A DNA stretch of 64,000 nt from NCBI GenBank assembly GCA_014281115.1, contig JACONQ010000006.1, positions 682,001 to 746,000 on the forward strand, read 5' to 3'. The position numbers were made by a program, and so were the translations under genes. Positions 11,332 to 23,904 of this stretch are shown here, in pieces (position 1 is the first letter of the stretch; every line of letters begins with the position of its first letter). The notes below the pieces were generated by a model, which ran no database searches, was not told where the DNA came from, and saw nothing but the letters and a program-made list of their open reading frames with translations. Origin of the DNA: Laburnicola sp. R22_1 (Eukaryota; Ascomycota; Dothideomycetes; Pleosporales; Didymosphaeriaceae).

Positions 11332-11441
11332 ACCTATACCTAGAAGTCTATACAACCTAACCTAACCTATACCTAGGGTCTATGCGACCCCAACCTAACC
11401 CTATACCTAAGCTAGGTACCCCGAACCTATTTACTAGCCTA
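11332..11441. repeat. hAT right subterminal region with CCTAACC repeats
   Basis: Repeated AACCTATACCTAG and CCTAACC blocks mirror GGTTAGG blocks at 3350-3440 in inverted orientation. These are normal binding-site-like subterminal repeats of hAT elements, not a telomere. Confidence 0.65.
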
Positions 11442-11449
11442 CTAGTAAT

Positions 11450-11990
11450 CTATTTAGTATAGCTAATATAATAGACATAACCTTATAATTTGCGGCAATG
11501 TGTTATTTATAAATAATTTAAAAACTTAGAGATTATCTTATAGCTATATAGTTATACTCTATAGTAGAGTAATACTTTAGAAGGCTGCTTATTAGAGCAT
11601 AGTTATAACCTCTACTACTAAGGCTAAGCTACTTACACTTAAGTATATAAGCAAAGAAGTAATAGCACTAAAGTAGTTCTTTAAGAAATTTAAGCTTAAT
11701 TTAGAATATATTTAGAATATTCTCTATAATAATTAATAAATAATTTAACTAGTTATTAGTAAAAATAAGCGCATTAATACTTGTCTATACTATATTAATA
11801 TTTAGAATATATAGTTACGTTAAGAGTATGCAAAATAATTATTTAAGGTTACTTACCTAAAAATAAGTAATATGCTAGCAGATAGACTTATAAAAGCGCT
11901 TACTTAATAATAGTTTACTTACTTTAAAGAGCTTCTAAATCTAAAGTATATAAGTAAACTTATTATAAAGAAAGTATAAGTTATAAATTA
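11450..11990 (+). pseudogene. Ty1/copia polyprotein relic, RNase H portion
   Basis: Continuation of 985-3322 after the hAT. The plus-strand ghost shows the terminal copia RNase H features: a TEAELLAL-like segment near 11615, LRRLLIRA-like helices, and near 11870 NMLADRLIKALT, matching the family motif MLADGLTKAL. It ends near 11960, shortly before an LTR-like repeat begins. Confidence 0.75.
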
Positions 11991-11995
11991 AGTAT

Positions 11996-12528
11996 ATCGG
12001 CTTGCCAAATACCTTTTTAATCTTTTTTTAGTTTGATTTTAAAGTAGATTAAGATAGAAGATTATATATATTACTATGTACCGCACCTAATTCTAATTAA
12101 AGACTAATCTTAAATACGTAAATAACCCCACACTCTATAAGCTCCTAACCTATATAAGATTCACTTACGCCGTATACAGCACATCTAGCTTATCGCTACT
12201 ACTATTATTAGTTATCTGCGCTCGCGCGCTAGATAAGCTAACTTAATAGTAATAATAGCTAGAAGAATCTTGCAGATCTATATAACGCTTTTATTACACT
12301 AAAGTTTATTAATAAATATCTTATTCTCTACCTTTTACCTCCCCTCTTAAATTTAGTTACTAATAAGAAGTAATTGTGTTGACTAGTGTAGAAATAAAAT
12401 TATTTTATTCTTAGTAAACTAGACTAGCTACTAACCTAACTAGTAGATAAGAATAGTCTTATAAATGGTTAAGTATACCTATTCCTTGCGCTAGGTAAGC
12501 TTATAGATAGAATAGAACTCTAGCATAG
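11996..12528 (+). repeat. Copia-associated LTR copy 1
   Basis: TCGGCTTGCCAAATACC and about 530 following bases match 61021-61596 in the same orientation. It directly follows the RNase H end of the plus-strand copia, so it is probably its 3' LTR. Both copies contain TATAA-like and CTATATAA motifs. Exact ends are uncertain because no clean TG...CA pair or duplication was found. Confidence 0.6.
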
Positions 12529-12824
12529 TTATTATATAAGTAATAGTTATATAGAACTCTAGCGTGTACTTTTTAGCATTAGCGAGTACCTTAGCATTAG
12601 TAAGGCCGCTATTAATACCTAGATAGATAGTAGAGTAGGAAGCTATAGCAATAATAGAAGATTTATTAAAGACAATCTTAATATAGTAATAAAGCGATAG
12701 TATATCTAGTATATATTACCCTTATTCTACTACTATAAGTATAGTAGTATATACCTATTAATATATTAACTTATATTATTTACAATAATTAGGATAGTAG
12801 TTTACAACTTAGAATAGTAAAGAA
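12529..12824. other. Unassigned AT-rich sequence flanking the gypsy element
   Basis: No motif, repeat or frame recognised. Confidence 0.3.
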
Positions 12825-12829
12825 GAAAT

Positions 12830-13023
12830 TATAAGAGAGCAATTGGGCTTAATTATTAAATAGGTTAAATTGCTATAATAAGGATACTAGGTGCCGCATA
12901 CTACCTGTGTAGTAGCGGTCCTAAGGGCGCACTAGTACTACCTAATTGGGACTAGCGCGCGGGGCTGGATTAACGTCGGGTCGACTAGAGGTCTGATGGG
13001 CTGATAGGCAGCAATCTCTAACA
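12830..13023 (-). repeat. 3' LTR of gypsy element (194 bp)
   Basis: Matches 21752-21945 along its full length, with differences mostly C/T and G/A. It begins on the minus strand with TGTTAGAGATTGC and ends CTTATA, the CA end having become TA. Confidence 0.9.
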
Positions 13024-16000
13024 TTACTCCCCCCTCTAAAAGTCTTAGCTCCGGCGAGACAAACTAAGAAAAACCATACTAGAGGCGCTAATCGCGTGGC
13101 TTAATAAACATTGTAATTTATTGTAATTTATTATAAACTATTATAAACTATTTAAGACTATTTAAGACTATCTAAAAATATTATAATAAGTAAAATAACT
13201 ATTAGATAACCTTTTCTAGTATACGAGCTGGTAAAGTGAGCGCCCTACCACTGCGCGTTATAGTGGTTACGTCTAATAAGACGACCTAGGCGTCTTCTTA
13301 GGTGTAGCCTAGAGAGAGGCCTATTACCCAAAAAGGTTATTTAAAACAGCTAGTTAGCGAGCGCTCTATATGCCTGTCCTAGCAGTCTTATAGTATAACA
13401 TTATATTACGAGATACCTTAATCTTATGTATGTGCGTACGTAAGGGCCAGAAGCTCGAAGTTTCTAACTTTATTGTTCTAGAGGTACATAACTATAAGAT
13501 CCTTATATAACGCCAGATCTTTATATAGAGCATATGGGCTAGGTTTCTTATTATTATCCCTATAATATGCTTTAATAGCTTTCTTATAACCTAATATATT
13601 TGTGTAGGGCTGCTACTTAGGGTTAGCATTTTATTTAGGGGAGTGTTTATACTAGACTATATATATAAGTAGTCTCTTATCGCCTATTAAAGAATTCTTG
13701 TAGCGATAGTCGACTTTACTATTAACTATAGAGTTAACGTAGTAGTTCTGCAACTCTACTAGTGGGGTAATAGGCGTGTCTATCGCGACTATGCTCTCCT
13801 TATTAGGAAGCTAAATAGTCTTGGGGGCGTTATGTAACAGCCAGGCATAAAACCATAAGTGTACGTTATAGTAATTTATAGAAAGCTCTAACTAGTACGT
13901 ATGATCGCAAAAGACCTCTGTGATAGGAAATAGTTCTAAATTCTTAATGTCTAGACCTTTGTTAGAACGGAGGAACGGAATATTACGCGTGTCTAAATAA
14001 ACCATATTCCTAACGGCATATACTAGTACGGGTTGTCGACCCTTATTTGTGTAAAATTCTATTTTTAATTAGGTCCAGGCTAGATTTTTATTTATAAAGT
14101 ATATAACGTCTTTAATATAATAAACTATCTACTAAGCGTTCTTATATTATAACTTTTTATAATAGTCTATTACTATGACTAGGATAATGGATTTAAAGCC
14201 CTATTATAGTAAGTAGCCCTTAGTTATAAGTAATAGCGCGACTTTAGTAGATATGTTTTCTTTGCAAATTATAGTAAGTTACGTAATAGGCAACTAGTTA
14301 ATCTAGTTATTCTGCGTATAATTAACATAATAATGCAAATACGCCTTTAGGACGGTATTTATAATTTTTATCTGCCTATTACCCTCTGGATAAAAAGCTA
14401 TTATGAGCGTAGATTATGTACCCACCTGTTTATAGAGTTTCCTTTAAAAGTAGAACGTGAACTAGGCGCCGCGGTTAGAGATAATAGTGTTAGGAAACTT
14501 CTCCTTACACTATACGTACTTAATAAAGGCTCTAATAATAATCTTAACGTTTAGCGATAGAAGCGCAATATACTTATGTTGCTTAGATAGGCAGTTAACC
14601 ACCACTATAATATAATAATAGATAACTCTGCCGCGCGTGTAATTTGGCAATAGAGTAATAAAATTAATAGAGATATCTTTTTAGAAACGCTTTGGCACTA
14701 GCAGCGAGTGAAGAAGTCCTTGCTTCTATTTCTTAAATAGCTTTAAGTGGCGATAGGTAATATAATCGCGTGTATAATAAGTAACTATATTTGTCATACT
14801 AGGCTAGTAATAGTGCTGGCTAACCTTATAGTACATTCCTCTTTTCTCTACGTGTCCTACCCCCAGGGGTTTATAACACGACTATATAATATTTATATAG
14901 AGAACGTTATTAAAGGGGATAAAAATCTATTTCTAGAAAAATACTAAACTATTAGTAATATTATAGTCTTATAATTTTACCTTAATATTATAGTTATATA
15001 TTACCGCTGCTAAGAGATATTGCATGCCCTATTACTTTGTCGCGATAATTTATTATAGAATAGAATCCTTAGTAGTTACCTATTTTAACTAGTCTGTTAT
15101 ACTAATGTAACTTTATATGGAGGGATCCTCGCTTAGCAACTCTGCCTATTCTGGCGAAGTGGCCTCGCGACTCTCTAGAGGGCTGTTATTAACTGTCCTG
15201 TCTTTAATAGGTCCCTTCTTACTAAGATAGTATAATCTTATAGTAAGGCTAACTACTAACTTCTCTATTTCTACTAGTATTTATGCGAGGTAAGTAGTAT
15301 GTAACACTTCTTTAGCGAAACGCTTTATAAGCAGTATGACTGTCTTTAAGATAGGTTTGAATATAACTGCTAGTGGGATAGATTTAATATAGTTAGGCGT
15401 GAGGATTATTTGCGCTTAGTGTTAAAGACAATTGTCTAGTACGTTGTGTGGCAAGTCACCCAGACGATGGGTAAGAGAATCGGGCTTTCTACCCTACTTG
15501 CCCAGCCAGTAAGTAATCTTAAAGTTAAACTCAGAGAGGAATTCCGCCCAGTAAGCCTAATAATAGTGTAACTGTTTTGTGGGTATAAACCACTCTAGTG
15601 CTTTGTGGTCTAATATTATATTAATAAGCAACCTATTAGATAGCTCGGGTTGCCAGTCTTTAAAAGCCTTAATAATTACGAGAAGCTTCTTATTATAAAT
15701 CGCGTAGTTGCACTTCGCTAGTATTGTTTTTATAGATATAAAGGCAACAGAATATAGGGCGCCCTTATGTATCTAAGATAAGACTATAATAATAATAAAG
15801 TCTAACGCGTCTGTCTTAACTTATGTTTCTAGGTCTAGGTTAAAATGTATTAGAATTAGGGCTATTGTGAACGCGTTCTTAAGCTGCTTAAATACTTTAG
15901 TAGTGGGGCCTTGTGGGTTAAGAGGAAACTCTGCAGAAGCCTCTTTGCAGGTTAGGTCTGTTAGCGCTCTTACTAAGCTTAAGTAGCTAATAATAAATTG

Positions 16001-17990
16001 CCTATAAAAGTTCGCAAATTTTAGAAATAATTGCACCTTACGTACGTTAGTAAGGAGCTACCATTTAGTTATAATGCGGATCTTAGCGAAATCTATCTTA
16101 ATGCTGTTAATAGTGAGGATAAGTCCTAGGTATTTAACTTTCTTAACCGCGAACTTGCACTTATTAATGTTAAGATATAGCCTAGCCTTTTTTAAGCGTT
16201 AATAGACTCTGCGGACGTGGTTTTTATATTTAACTAACGTCTTACTAAAGACTAGGACGTTATTAATGTATGCCGAATAAAATTCATCTAGGTATTCCTA
16301 TAGCATCTTGTTAATATAAGACTAGAAAGTCGCTAGTGTGTTATATAATTTAAAAGGCATAATAAGGTATTTAAATAACTCATACTGTGTTGCAAAGATA
16401 GTTTTATATTTGTCTCTATCCTTAATACGCACCTTATAAAAGGCCGCGATAATATTAAGGATGCTAAACTACTGCACCCTAGATAGCTAGAAGAGTGTCT
16501 TATAGATATTAGGTAGCGCGTTCTTGTTTTTTACTATAGCGACGTTTAGCTAATAGTAGTTAATATAGATACGCAGGCCTTTATTAGGCTTCTTAATAAC
16601 TAGCACTAGAGCCGTAAAATCTAAGGTGCTGCGTTGCACCTTATTTATACTAAGCTTCTTGTTAATGTATATCTTTACTGCCAGAGCCTCCTTTCTACTT
16701 ATACTATATAGCCGGGCGGTGGGATACTTTGTCTTAGGTTCTAAGTTAATCTTATAGTCTACCCCAGGCTAATAAGGTAGAAGCTGGTCTTCTGGCACTA
16801 TAAAAGCCCCCTACTTGTCCTAAAGCCAGGCAGGTAGTAACTTTAGTATCTTCTTCTTTGTCTTATTAGGTTAATTTATCTTCTAATAAAACTTGTCAAA
16901 GTCTTCTTAAGTTAAAGCTATAAGATTAATATAAAACAGCTGCGTAAATATGGCCTTAATATTAGCGGCGTTGTCTAACTCACTCTTGTTGTTAACCCTA
17001 CTAAGCTCCTTAAGTCGCTGCATATATTTGGAATATAGCCAGGTAGCATAGTAGTTAGCCTTAAGGGCCATAAGCAAAGCGGCGTACCTAGAGACGACTT
17101 TAATATCTATTTTAGCATACGTAGGGTACGGCGTTCTTAGTTTAGGCAACTGTTATTAATAACTCTTACTAATAATATTAACTAGAAGCTCTTTTATATA
17201 GCAGTTACTTATATAATAGGGCTTGTTAAAGGTTATAGTCTTGTCTTTCCAATTAATATTTGGGTTGTGGGCACTTAACTATAATATACTAAAGATAATA
17301 TTGTATTCAAATATATTAACAATATATGCTAACTTCTTAGAAAAGTGGTCTCTGTAGTATATAGGCAACACTGCCGCCTTTATAAGTACTTGTTTTATGA
17401 TACCATTGCTAAGACGTAGGCGGATAGGCTTTTTAAGCGAGACTATATAGAGTCTATAATAAACAATGCAGTCCTTACTTACGCACGTATTTATTGCGCC
17501 CGAATCTATAAGACTATTAATAGTAATTCTACTTTTATTAGTAGCCTAGAGCTAACACTTAAAGATAAATTATGCCCTATATATTAGTAGTATATTCTTG
17601 TTAAGCGAGTTTGCGCAGAGTTTAATAACCTGCTAGGGCTGCAATAACTATTAAGTTAGCTGCAGCTCTAGCTCTTTAATCTTGCGTAAAAGTTTTAGTA
17701 ATAACTCTTAAGGTTACTATTAACAACTTTTAATAGGGATATCTAGTTTTCTAATAGGTCGGCTTTAGTTAATGTGGTGGGAGCTAGCGATAAAGGTTAG
17801 ATGTTAATCGCAGCAAGGTCTGTGTTAATAAGGGCCTTAATCTTGTTGGCTAGTTGCTACGGTTTGTTCTTATACGAAGCGTTCTTATTCTTATAATAGT
17901 GGTCTTTTTCGCTATATTTAATATAGTGTCCTTTGTCTATTAGTAATTTAATCTGGATATTAGTACAACTAGAAATATTGCCACTAGTAT
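13024..17990 (-). pseudogene. Ty3/gypsy pol relic: protease, RT, RNase H, integrase
   Basis: The protease site LIDSGAINTCVSK lies at about 17517-17476. Reverse transcriptase shows VLVIKKPNKGLRIYINY (about 16620-16565) and the YIDD box as YINNVLVFS (16270-16244). FLKFANFYRQFI (about 16035) begins the thumb/connection, and RNase H starts VKTDALDF (about 15800). The integrase core reads INFITLLPNYTRG (about 14665) and IISNRGA (about 14490), where both catalytic Asp are now Asn, then AFYPEGNRQIK. 13200-14150 is downstream of the core and has no clear chromodomain. Many Gln/Trp codons are stops. Confidence 0.88.
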
Positions 17991-19336
17991 TATTGCTTTT
18001 ACTATAACTGCCTTCCCTACTATAACTGCCTTAATTATTATTATTGTTGCCCTGCTGCTACGTAGGACCCTGCAGCTTTAAGATTGTAGCCTAATAACTA
18101 TAAGTTCGAGTTTAACTATTGCTTGTTGGCCTCTAACTACAATAGTTTTAAGAGTTAGATAGTGGTAATAATTTTCTACTAATTAGAAACGTTAATAGGT
18201 GTAGTTGCGATTTTAAATTAGGACAGCCATTCTTTAAATCTTTCGCGGTCTCTAATTTTTAACTAGTTGCCCTGCATAGCTGCGTACGCCTTACCTATAG
18301 AATTCGCTGCTATGTAGCTGTGGTCTAATATGTCGAAAATGTCTTTAGTAGACTAAAAGGCACTAGGCTTATTAAAGTCTATATAAAGCTAGGAGCCTAA
18401 CTAATACCTATTAATATGAATGTTAACTAGCTACTAGGCGTGTTAGCATAAGCGGTATAACTAGTGTTTATAATAGATATTATAAATTATAGGGTGCCTA
18501 CTTATAACGCGGCGTATATCTAAGTGTGGCGCTATTAGATAATCTTAAGGTCTTTAGTATTTAGATCTTATTATATATATAGTAGTATGTTAGGTAGGGT
18601 AAACGTTACTGTCTTTAGCTAATCTTCTAGATTCGCAACTTTTTACTCTTGTTCCTTTATGCGGGCATAGTATAGTTCTTTAAGCTTCTTTAACTAGTCG
18701 ATACGAGCGAGCGCCTCTATTACCTAGGTTTTACGCTGGGCTAAATAATAACACTCAACCTATAGATTGCGCTTTGCTTTTAATAGGGAAAGTTATGCGC
18801 GTTTTACTAACTCTATAGTAGAGTAATAGCAATCTTCTAACTTAGCCTCCTACTAATATTCTTAGTAAACCTTATTTTCTAACTTAGCGACGCTATTAGT
18901 ATGCCCTACAAAATGGCTAAAAAGTAACTTTGGCTATTTACAGGTGGATATAGCTTCTTGCAATAACTTGCTATCGCGAATATCTACTACTATTTTTTAT
19001 TCTAGCTTAGTGCCTTTAGTAGATAAGTAGAAGACTTTAAAATAAAGTAGTAGTGTGTTAGTATTCTTATTATATTAAAGTTATAGCTGTGTATTTCTAG
19101 TAGACTACTCTATAATATTAAAAATAGATTTCCTACTAGAACTGCGATGCTATCTACGCGACGGCCCGTCTATTATTAGTTTGGGGTACTTTACTATGCT
19201 ACTAATAGGAATTTCTATAGGCTGGCTATCTAAGGTAATATGCTTGCTAGCGCCGCTTACGCTACCTGCACTAAGTATATTTAAGTTCTTTTTATCTAGA
19301 TCTTTTATAATGCGAGGCGTAGAGGTCTACTAAGTC

Positions 19337-19370
19337 CGTGCACTTAATGCACGCCGTTAGTTAATACACG
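19337..19370. repeat. 17-bp tandem TIR boxes, left end of 19333 element
   Basis: CGTGCACTTAATGCACG and CCGTTAGTTAATACACG abut with exact 17-bp period, sharing 11 of 17 positions (12 of 17 in the less mutated right TIR). Confidence 0.65.
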
Positions 19371-19399
19371 CGTATTACCAAAATAGGCTACACAAACTT

Positions 19400-21370
19400 A
19401 AAGCTGTAGAGCCACATAATATAGCTATTATTATAAAATAACTTAGTGGAGTACTCTATAGCCCTATGCGATAAACTGTCTTACTAATACTTTCTTAGCT
19501 AAAGGATTTTGCGGCCGCGAGTGTTAGTTTAGTGTGGAGGTATTAGGGTACGCGCTGTACGCGAGACACTACCTATATTATCCCTAGTACTACGTTTCTG
19601 CTTCTTTCTTAGTGCTGCTTTCTATGACGTCTTGCGCTTACTTATAGAGGGCTTTTATACAGCTTTTTAAGAGTCGCGAGCTTACTTTTAGCGCTCTCTC
19701 TCTGCCTTGTGCTTAGCGACTTCCTTAGCCTTTATAGTAGCTAACTAGTTATGCTCTTCCTTCTCCTTCTTTTGCTTTTTACGCTTCTCCTGCGCAATCT
19801 TTTTATTATATAGCTTATTAGCCTTAGCAAGCTTCTTTATATTGGCTTTTTCCTTCTTTTCTGCCTCTCTCTCCTTCCTTGTAAGCCTTATTTGGGTCTT
19901 GGCCTCTCTAAATAACTAAGAAGTCCATATTATAGAAGGCCCCTAGTACTTATAGTATTGTAGTAGGTCTAGAGACTTGCCCTTTATCTCTCTTCTTTTC
20001 TTAATAGTGAGAGCGTTAAGCAGGCCCTTATTTTCGCTCTGTAAAAGGATGTTTTAGATAGTTATATAGTGGAGCAATTGCTAGATAATAGATGCATTCT
20101 TCTCTAAGGCACTACTTAACACACGTTTTACAACTGTATTTAACTTTTGCTAGGCCTTATCACTATATATAGGAGCTTCTTCTAACGCGTTACTAGAGGT
20201 GTCTAAGTTGTTAGTGGTAAAGCGATTAAGTATAATATTAAGGTTAAAGGGATGTATACCTGTTGCCTAAAAAGAGCTAAAGATATTCTTTATAGTAAAG
20301 CTGCTTATCTAGGCATCCTAAAATAAGCTAAAGAAGTTAGCCTTAGTTATAGGCACTAAGCCCTAATGCTTATAAAGGCGTGTTGCCAGCTTCTTTAAGT
20401 ATGCTGTGCTAAGAGGCTTAAATATTACTATATTAAGTGGCTGCAGCGTGTGGGTGCTGTGAGGTAGATAGATACCTAATAGTATCTTTTGCCTATGGCA
20501 GTACTCTAGAAACTCTTCTGTTAGGTGGCTGCTATAGCTATTTATAAGTAATAGGTAGTACTTTCTTTAAGCTTTAGCTACTGTAAAGCGCTTAAATACC
20601 TACTAGAGCCACATAAGCCTAAGCCTATTATTTAACTAGCTACTGCCTAATACTCTAAAGAAGGCTATATATTCTCCTATCTTTATATTCTTTACCTAGG
20701 TGTCTTGTATGTTCTTAGAGTTAGCCGCATATATAAGAGCTGGCGGCAACGCTGTACCATCCGCGCAAACGCACGCCAACAAGCTTATCCACTTGCGATT
20801 GCCATCCTATAGCATCTACTTAAACTGCTTCTTCTTAAATAGCCTCTTGCTAAAGATCCTCTTCTGTCTACTAACAGCTCTAATTATAAAGCCTTTCTTA
20901 TCTATATTGTATGTATGCTTAGGCGCTACTTCGTAGAAGTTAATTTTGCTGCCTAGTTGTTTAAAGTATACTTTATACTTATTACTAGAGTTAGCAGTGT
21001 AGCGTTGCTAATCTATTAAAGTGCTCTATTAGGATATAAGCTTATTCTGGTGTCAGTGGAGGAAGCGAGTAACCCAGCTCTTAGAGACAGGGTGTCCAGC
21101 GATATCAGACGCGTAATTCTGCACCATCTCTCTTATAGGAGGTAGCTTTCGCTCTATTAACCCCTCTATATACTTTACAAGCTCTGCCTCCTATTCTGGT
21201 TAAAGATTGCGACGTGCTAAACCTGCCTCTATACGCGACCCGCTAACATCTCGGTGCTTACGCGACAACGTCGAGCGAGCAACACTATGCTTTTTGGCTA
21301 TTTCTGTGTAGGAGAAATTTTCGCTAGGGTTAAGAGTATTCAGCTCTGCAAGGGCTTCTTCTATAGTCAT
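19400..21370 (-). pseudogene. pogo-like (Tan1/Ant1-type) transposase relic with basic C-terminus
   Basis: The start Met at 21370 opens an intact N-terminal HTH: NFSYTEIAKKHSVARSTLSR (about 21310-21250), then a CENP-B/Tc5-type HTH (LPPIREMVQNYASDIAG, about 21150). The catalytic region reads LLLINSYSSHLTEEF (about 20540) and HTLQPLN (about 20450). In both motifs the usual Asp is Asn, spaced as DD35D. The C-terminal 150 residues are a Lys/Glu-rich coiled coil (about 19900-19680) instead of the zinc knuckle found in the other pogo families here. The stop is not fixed. Several TAG/TAA/TGA codons interrupt it. Confidence 0.8.
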
Positions 21371-21751
21371 GGTGGCGTTGAGTTGTAGGGGGTGCGAAGT
21401 TGGGACGAAATCGCGATCGCGTGTATTGACTGACGGCGTGCATTGAGTGCACGGACTCGGTATAGGGCAGTTCCGAACTATTAGGTTGCGCTCTTATTAG
21501 TTAGGATAGTAGGCCCGCTTGTGCGCCACCCGCCAGAGATGTTTTTATAGTTTGCCATCTTATTAGTAGTACTAATAGTGTTATGAGGTTTAACTAATGG
21601 TTTAGAGTTACTAAGCCTAGCTATACACTATTGTAGGTGCAGTCCCTCTTACTATAAGAGCGTAATATACGTTATCGCAAGTTATAAGTTAATTAAAAGC
21701 CTATTATAGCTTGCGCTCTATTATAAGTGTACTTTTATTAACCTAGTATAA

Positions 21752-21945
21752 TGTAAGGAAGCAATTAGGCTTAATTATTAAATAGGTTAAATTGCTATAA
21801 TAAGGATACTAGGTGCCGCATACTATCTGTATGGCAGCAGTCCTAAGGGCGCGCTAGTACTACCTAATTGAGACTAGCGCGCGGGACCGGATTAACGTCG
21901 GGCCAACCGGAGGTCCGATGGGCCGATGGGCGGCGATCCCTAATA
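21752..21945 (-). repeat. 5' LTR of gypsy element (194 bp)
   Basis: Partner of 12830-13023. On the minus strand it starts TATTAGGGATCGC (TG become TA) and ends CTTACA, and the internal region starts just below 21752. It is less AT-rich than the 3' LTR at several C/T sites. Confidence 0.9.
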
Positions 21946-21950
21946 GAAAT

Positions 21951-23900
21951 AGCTTACAGCGTAGTCGCACTAAAGTAATATCTCTTCTAAAGTTCTAAGT
22001 GGCCTCTTTATAAAGATTTTACTTATAGAAGTCTTGCGCTAAGACTACTAAGCTTGCTTAGCAGTTTAAACGCGCTTTTTTTTATTATTACCTTTTTAAG
22101 CCTTTTTTAATTACTAAGTAGGGGGCTCTGCTTTTTTTATTATATTATTTAAAATAAAAGTCTTTATTGTTCTACCTCTAGATAGATAAAATAACGCCAC
22201 ATAAATTAATTATAAATATAAGCTCTATAGAGCTACTACCTATTTAGTAGACTTATATAAATAAGGTTCTACTATAAGAGTCTATAAGCGTAGAATAATA
22301 CCTATTTACTATATACAATCTAAAATAGATCTAGCTAATTACTTCTTTAAGAGAATATTAAATAGCTTATTAAGAAGCGTGTGCTAGTTTGCTATTATAG
22401 TAGCTTAATTAATATATAAAATATTATAAGTAGTTTTATAACACTTTAGGCTAGATTCCTCTTAATTAGTCTAACTATAGTAGGTAGTACTTTTAGATTT
22501 AACAGTTTCTCTATTAAGATATAAGAAGATAATCCTCTTTCTAGATTAATATTATTATTGCTAATAGGGTTAAAGCGCTTAGGCTAAGATTAGGCCTACT
22601 TAATAGATAGTGCGACGTTCTTAAGCAACTTGTTAGCTAGGTTAGAGCTAGTAGCTAGAGGCACTAAATAATTAGCACTATATTTGAAAGAGTCTTATAG
22701 TAGAGATAAAGAGACTTATAAGTAGATTAAACATCCTATCTACTACTCTAGTAAGTAAGACTAATAGTCCTAGAGCGATTATAAGGACTAAGTAATTAAT
22801 TACTAAATATTAAAGTACGCTAAGTTAAACAATTCTAAGAATTTATACCTCGCTAGCAAAATAGATCTATAAAATTCTATAGCTTCTAAAATTATTATTA
22901 ATTATTAGAACAAGCATAGTACTTAAGTTATACTTAAAGATTATTAATAAAAGCACTAGTATTAGCTAACTAAGAGGAACCTTAATTAGAAATAATAAGA
23001 TAACCCTAATCCTTTTAAGTAATTACCGCTAAGGGTTAAGAATAAGCAACAATATCTCTTTTTAGATAAGTAATAGAATTAACTAAATTTATAATTTTCT
23101 ACTAAAAGGGTATTCCTAATCCCTAATTGTATTAAGCAGTTAATGCGCTAGCCTATTTAATTAAGTCTAAGACGCGCACTATAATATCCTTTAAAGGTAA
23201 TAACTATATAGTATTAAGTAGAGTAGATTAAGCTTAGCTTAAGAGAGTATAATAATTAATTATAACTAGAGTATTAGACTTTCACTTTAAGGAGTTATTT
23301 ATTATATAAGTAATCTAATTCCTTAATAAGTAAGCCTAAATAAACTAGCGCGAAGTATAAGTAGGCAGCTAAAACAGATTGCGACTACTAGTAATCTAAG
23401 CGAATTACTACGCGTTAATTATAGCTATAGGGAGACTAATACGCTAATTAAAAGATTAGTTAATTAACTAATTTATAATTATATAACTTTACAGCACACC
23501 TAAACTAGTCTAAGTAGCACTATACTAAATGCCCTAATACTAATTAGAAGCGCAATTAAGTACTAACGCGGAATAATTTATATTATAGAATAGAAGCGCT
23601 TAATTAGGTAGACCTAATTAAGTAAGATTAATCTAATTTATAGGAGTATTATTAACTAGTCTAATAGCGCCATAATCTTTTATAGAAGACTAGTGCTTAC
23701 TATTCTTATCTAAGAGGGGATTAAAAGATAAAGTACTACACTTCTTTATCTTCTTTTACTTAAATATATCGTTAAGCAATCTTTAAGATAGTTTATAAGA
23801 TTAGGGTAAGAAGATTAATACTATATAGATTAATAAACAATTAGAAAAAGTGTATATACTTATGTACTAAATTATTACTTGCCTAACACTAAATAAACTA
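21951..23900. other. Unassigned decayed sequence right of the gypsy element
   Basis: It contains a 126-bp-family repeat (22073-22206). A plus-strand ghost around 22825-23120 reads AKLNNSKNLYLASKIDL and later LPLRVKNKQQYLFLDK with only Gln-type stops. That suggests former coding sequence, but no family is recognised. Confidence 0.35.
22073..22206 (-). repeat. 126-bp dispersed repeat (CAGAGCCCC family), copy 1
   Basis: Reverse-orientation copy. It carries the family core CTCTGCTTTTTT and the terminal AACGCCACATA. See 47024-47149 for the best-bounded copy. Confidence 0.75.
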
Positions 23901-23904
23901 GCGC

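Larger units (their letters stand above)
3331..11441. mobile_element. hAT-type DNA transposon, 8.1 kb, with nested insertions and cargo
   Basis: The termini are inverted: the left end begins TAGGCTGGCAAA and the right end, reverse complemented, begins TAGGCTAGTAAA, differing only by RIP-type changes. An exact 8-bp duplication CTAGTAAT flanks it (3323-3330 and 11442-11449), the size expected of hAT elements. Subterminal regions at both ends carry repeated GGTTAGG/CCTAACC blocks. It interrupts a copia reverse transcriptase/RNase H frame, which resumes on the far side. Removing the nested pogo element leaves about 6.2 kb. I did not recognise a hAT transposase with its dimerisation domain, so the superfamily rests on duplication length and termini. 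The interior holds an H3-like gene relic, a plus-strand ghost frame and short retroposon inserts. Confidence 0.75.
19333..21457 (-). mobile_element. pogo-like DNA transposon nested in gypsy gag
   Basis: Inverted ends AGTCCGTGCACTTAATG (left) and, reverse complemented, AGTCCGTGCACTCAATG (right) extend about 40 bp. The left flank is TA (19331-19332). The right flank reads CG, so one copy of the target TA appears altered. Length is 2125 bp. The TIR contains two units with an exact 17-bp period at 19337-19370. The right TIR is almost free of RIP while the left is mutated. Confidence 0.85.
17900..21558 (-). pseudogene. Ty3/gypsy gag relic, interrupted by a DNA transposon
   Basis: A candidate start Met at 21558 opens MANYKNISGGWRTSG. 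The frame is interrupted at 19333-21457 by a pogo element and continues below 19332 with IIKDLDKKNLNIL and charged coiled-coil-like stretches (about 18900-18650). A capsid-like segment STKDIFDILDHSYIAANS follows at about 18345-18290. A decayed zinc knuckle (KGHYIKY, about 17930) lies just before protease. Stops are frequent. Confidence 0.65.
12830..21945 (-). mobile_element. Ty3/gypsy LTR retrotransposon, minus strand, with nested pogo element
   Basis: Two 194-bp LTRs bound it, and the 5-bp duplication GAAAT (12825-12829 and 21946-21950) is exact. LTRs read TGTTAG...CTTACA with RIP variants. A polypurine tract (AGAGGGGGGAG on the minus strand, about 13027-13037) sits just upstream of the 3' LTR. 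Without the 2125-bp nested element it is about 7.0 kb. Domain order on the minus strand is gag, protease, reverse transcriptase, RNase H, integrase, the gypsy order. Confidence 0.93.

Noticed and set aside
20700..20936. Plus-strand hydrophobic ORF of 78 residues
   Set aside because: It overlaps the minus-strand transposase relic at 19400-21370 in its catalytic part; no independent support.
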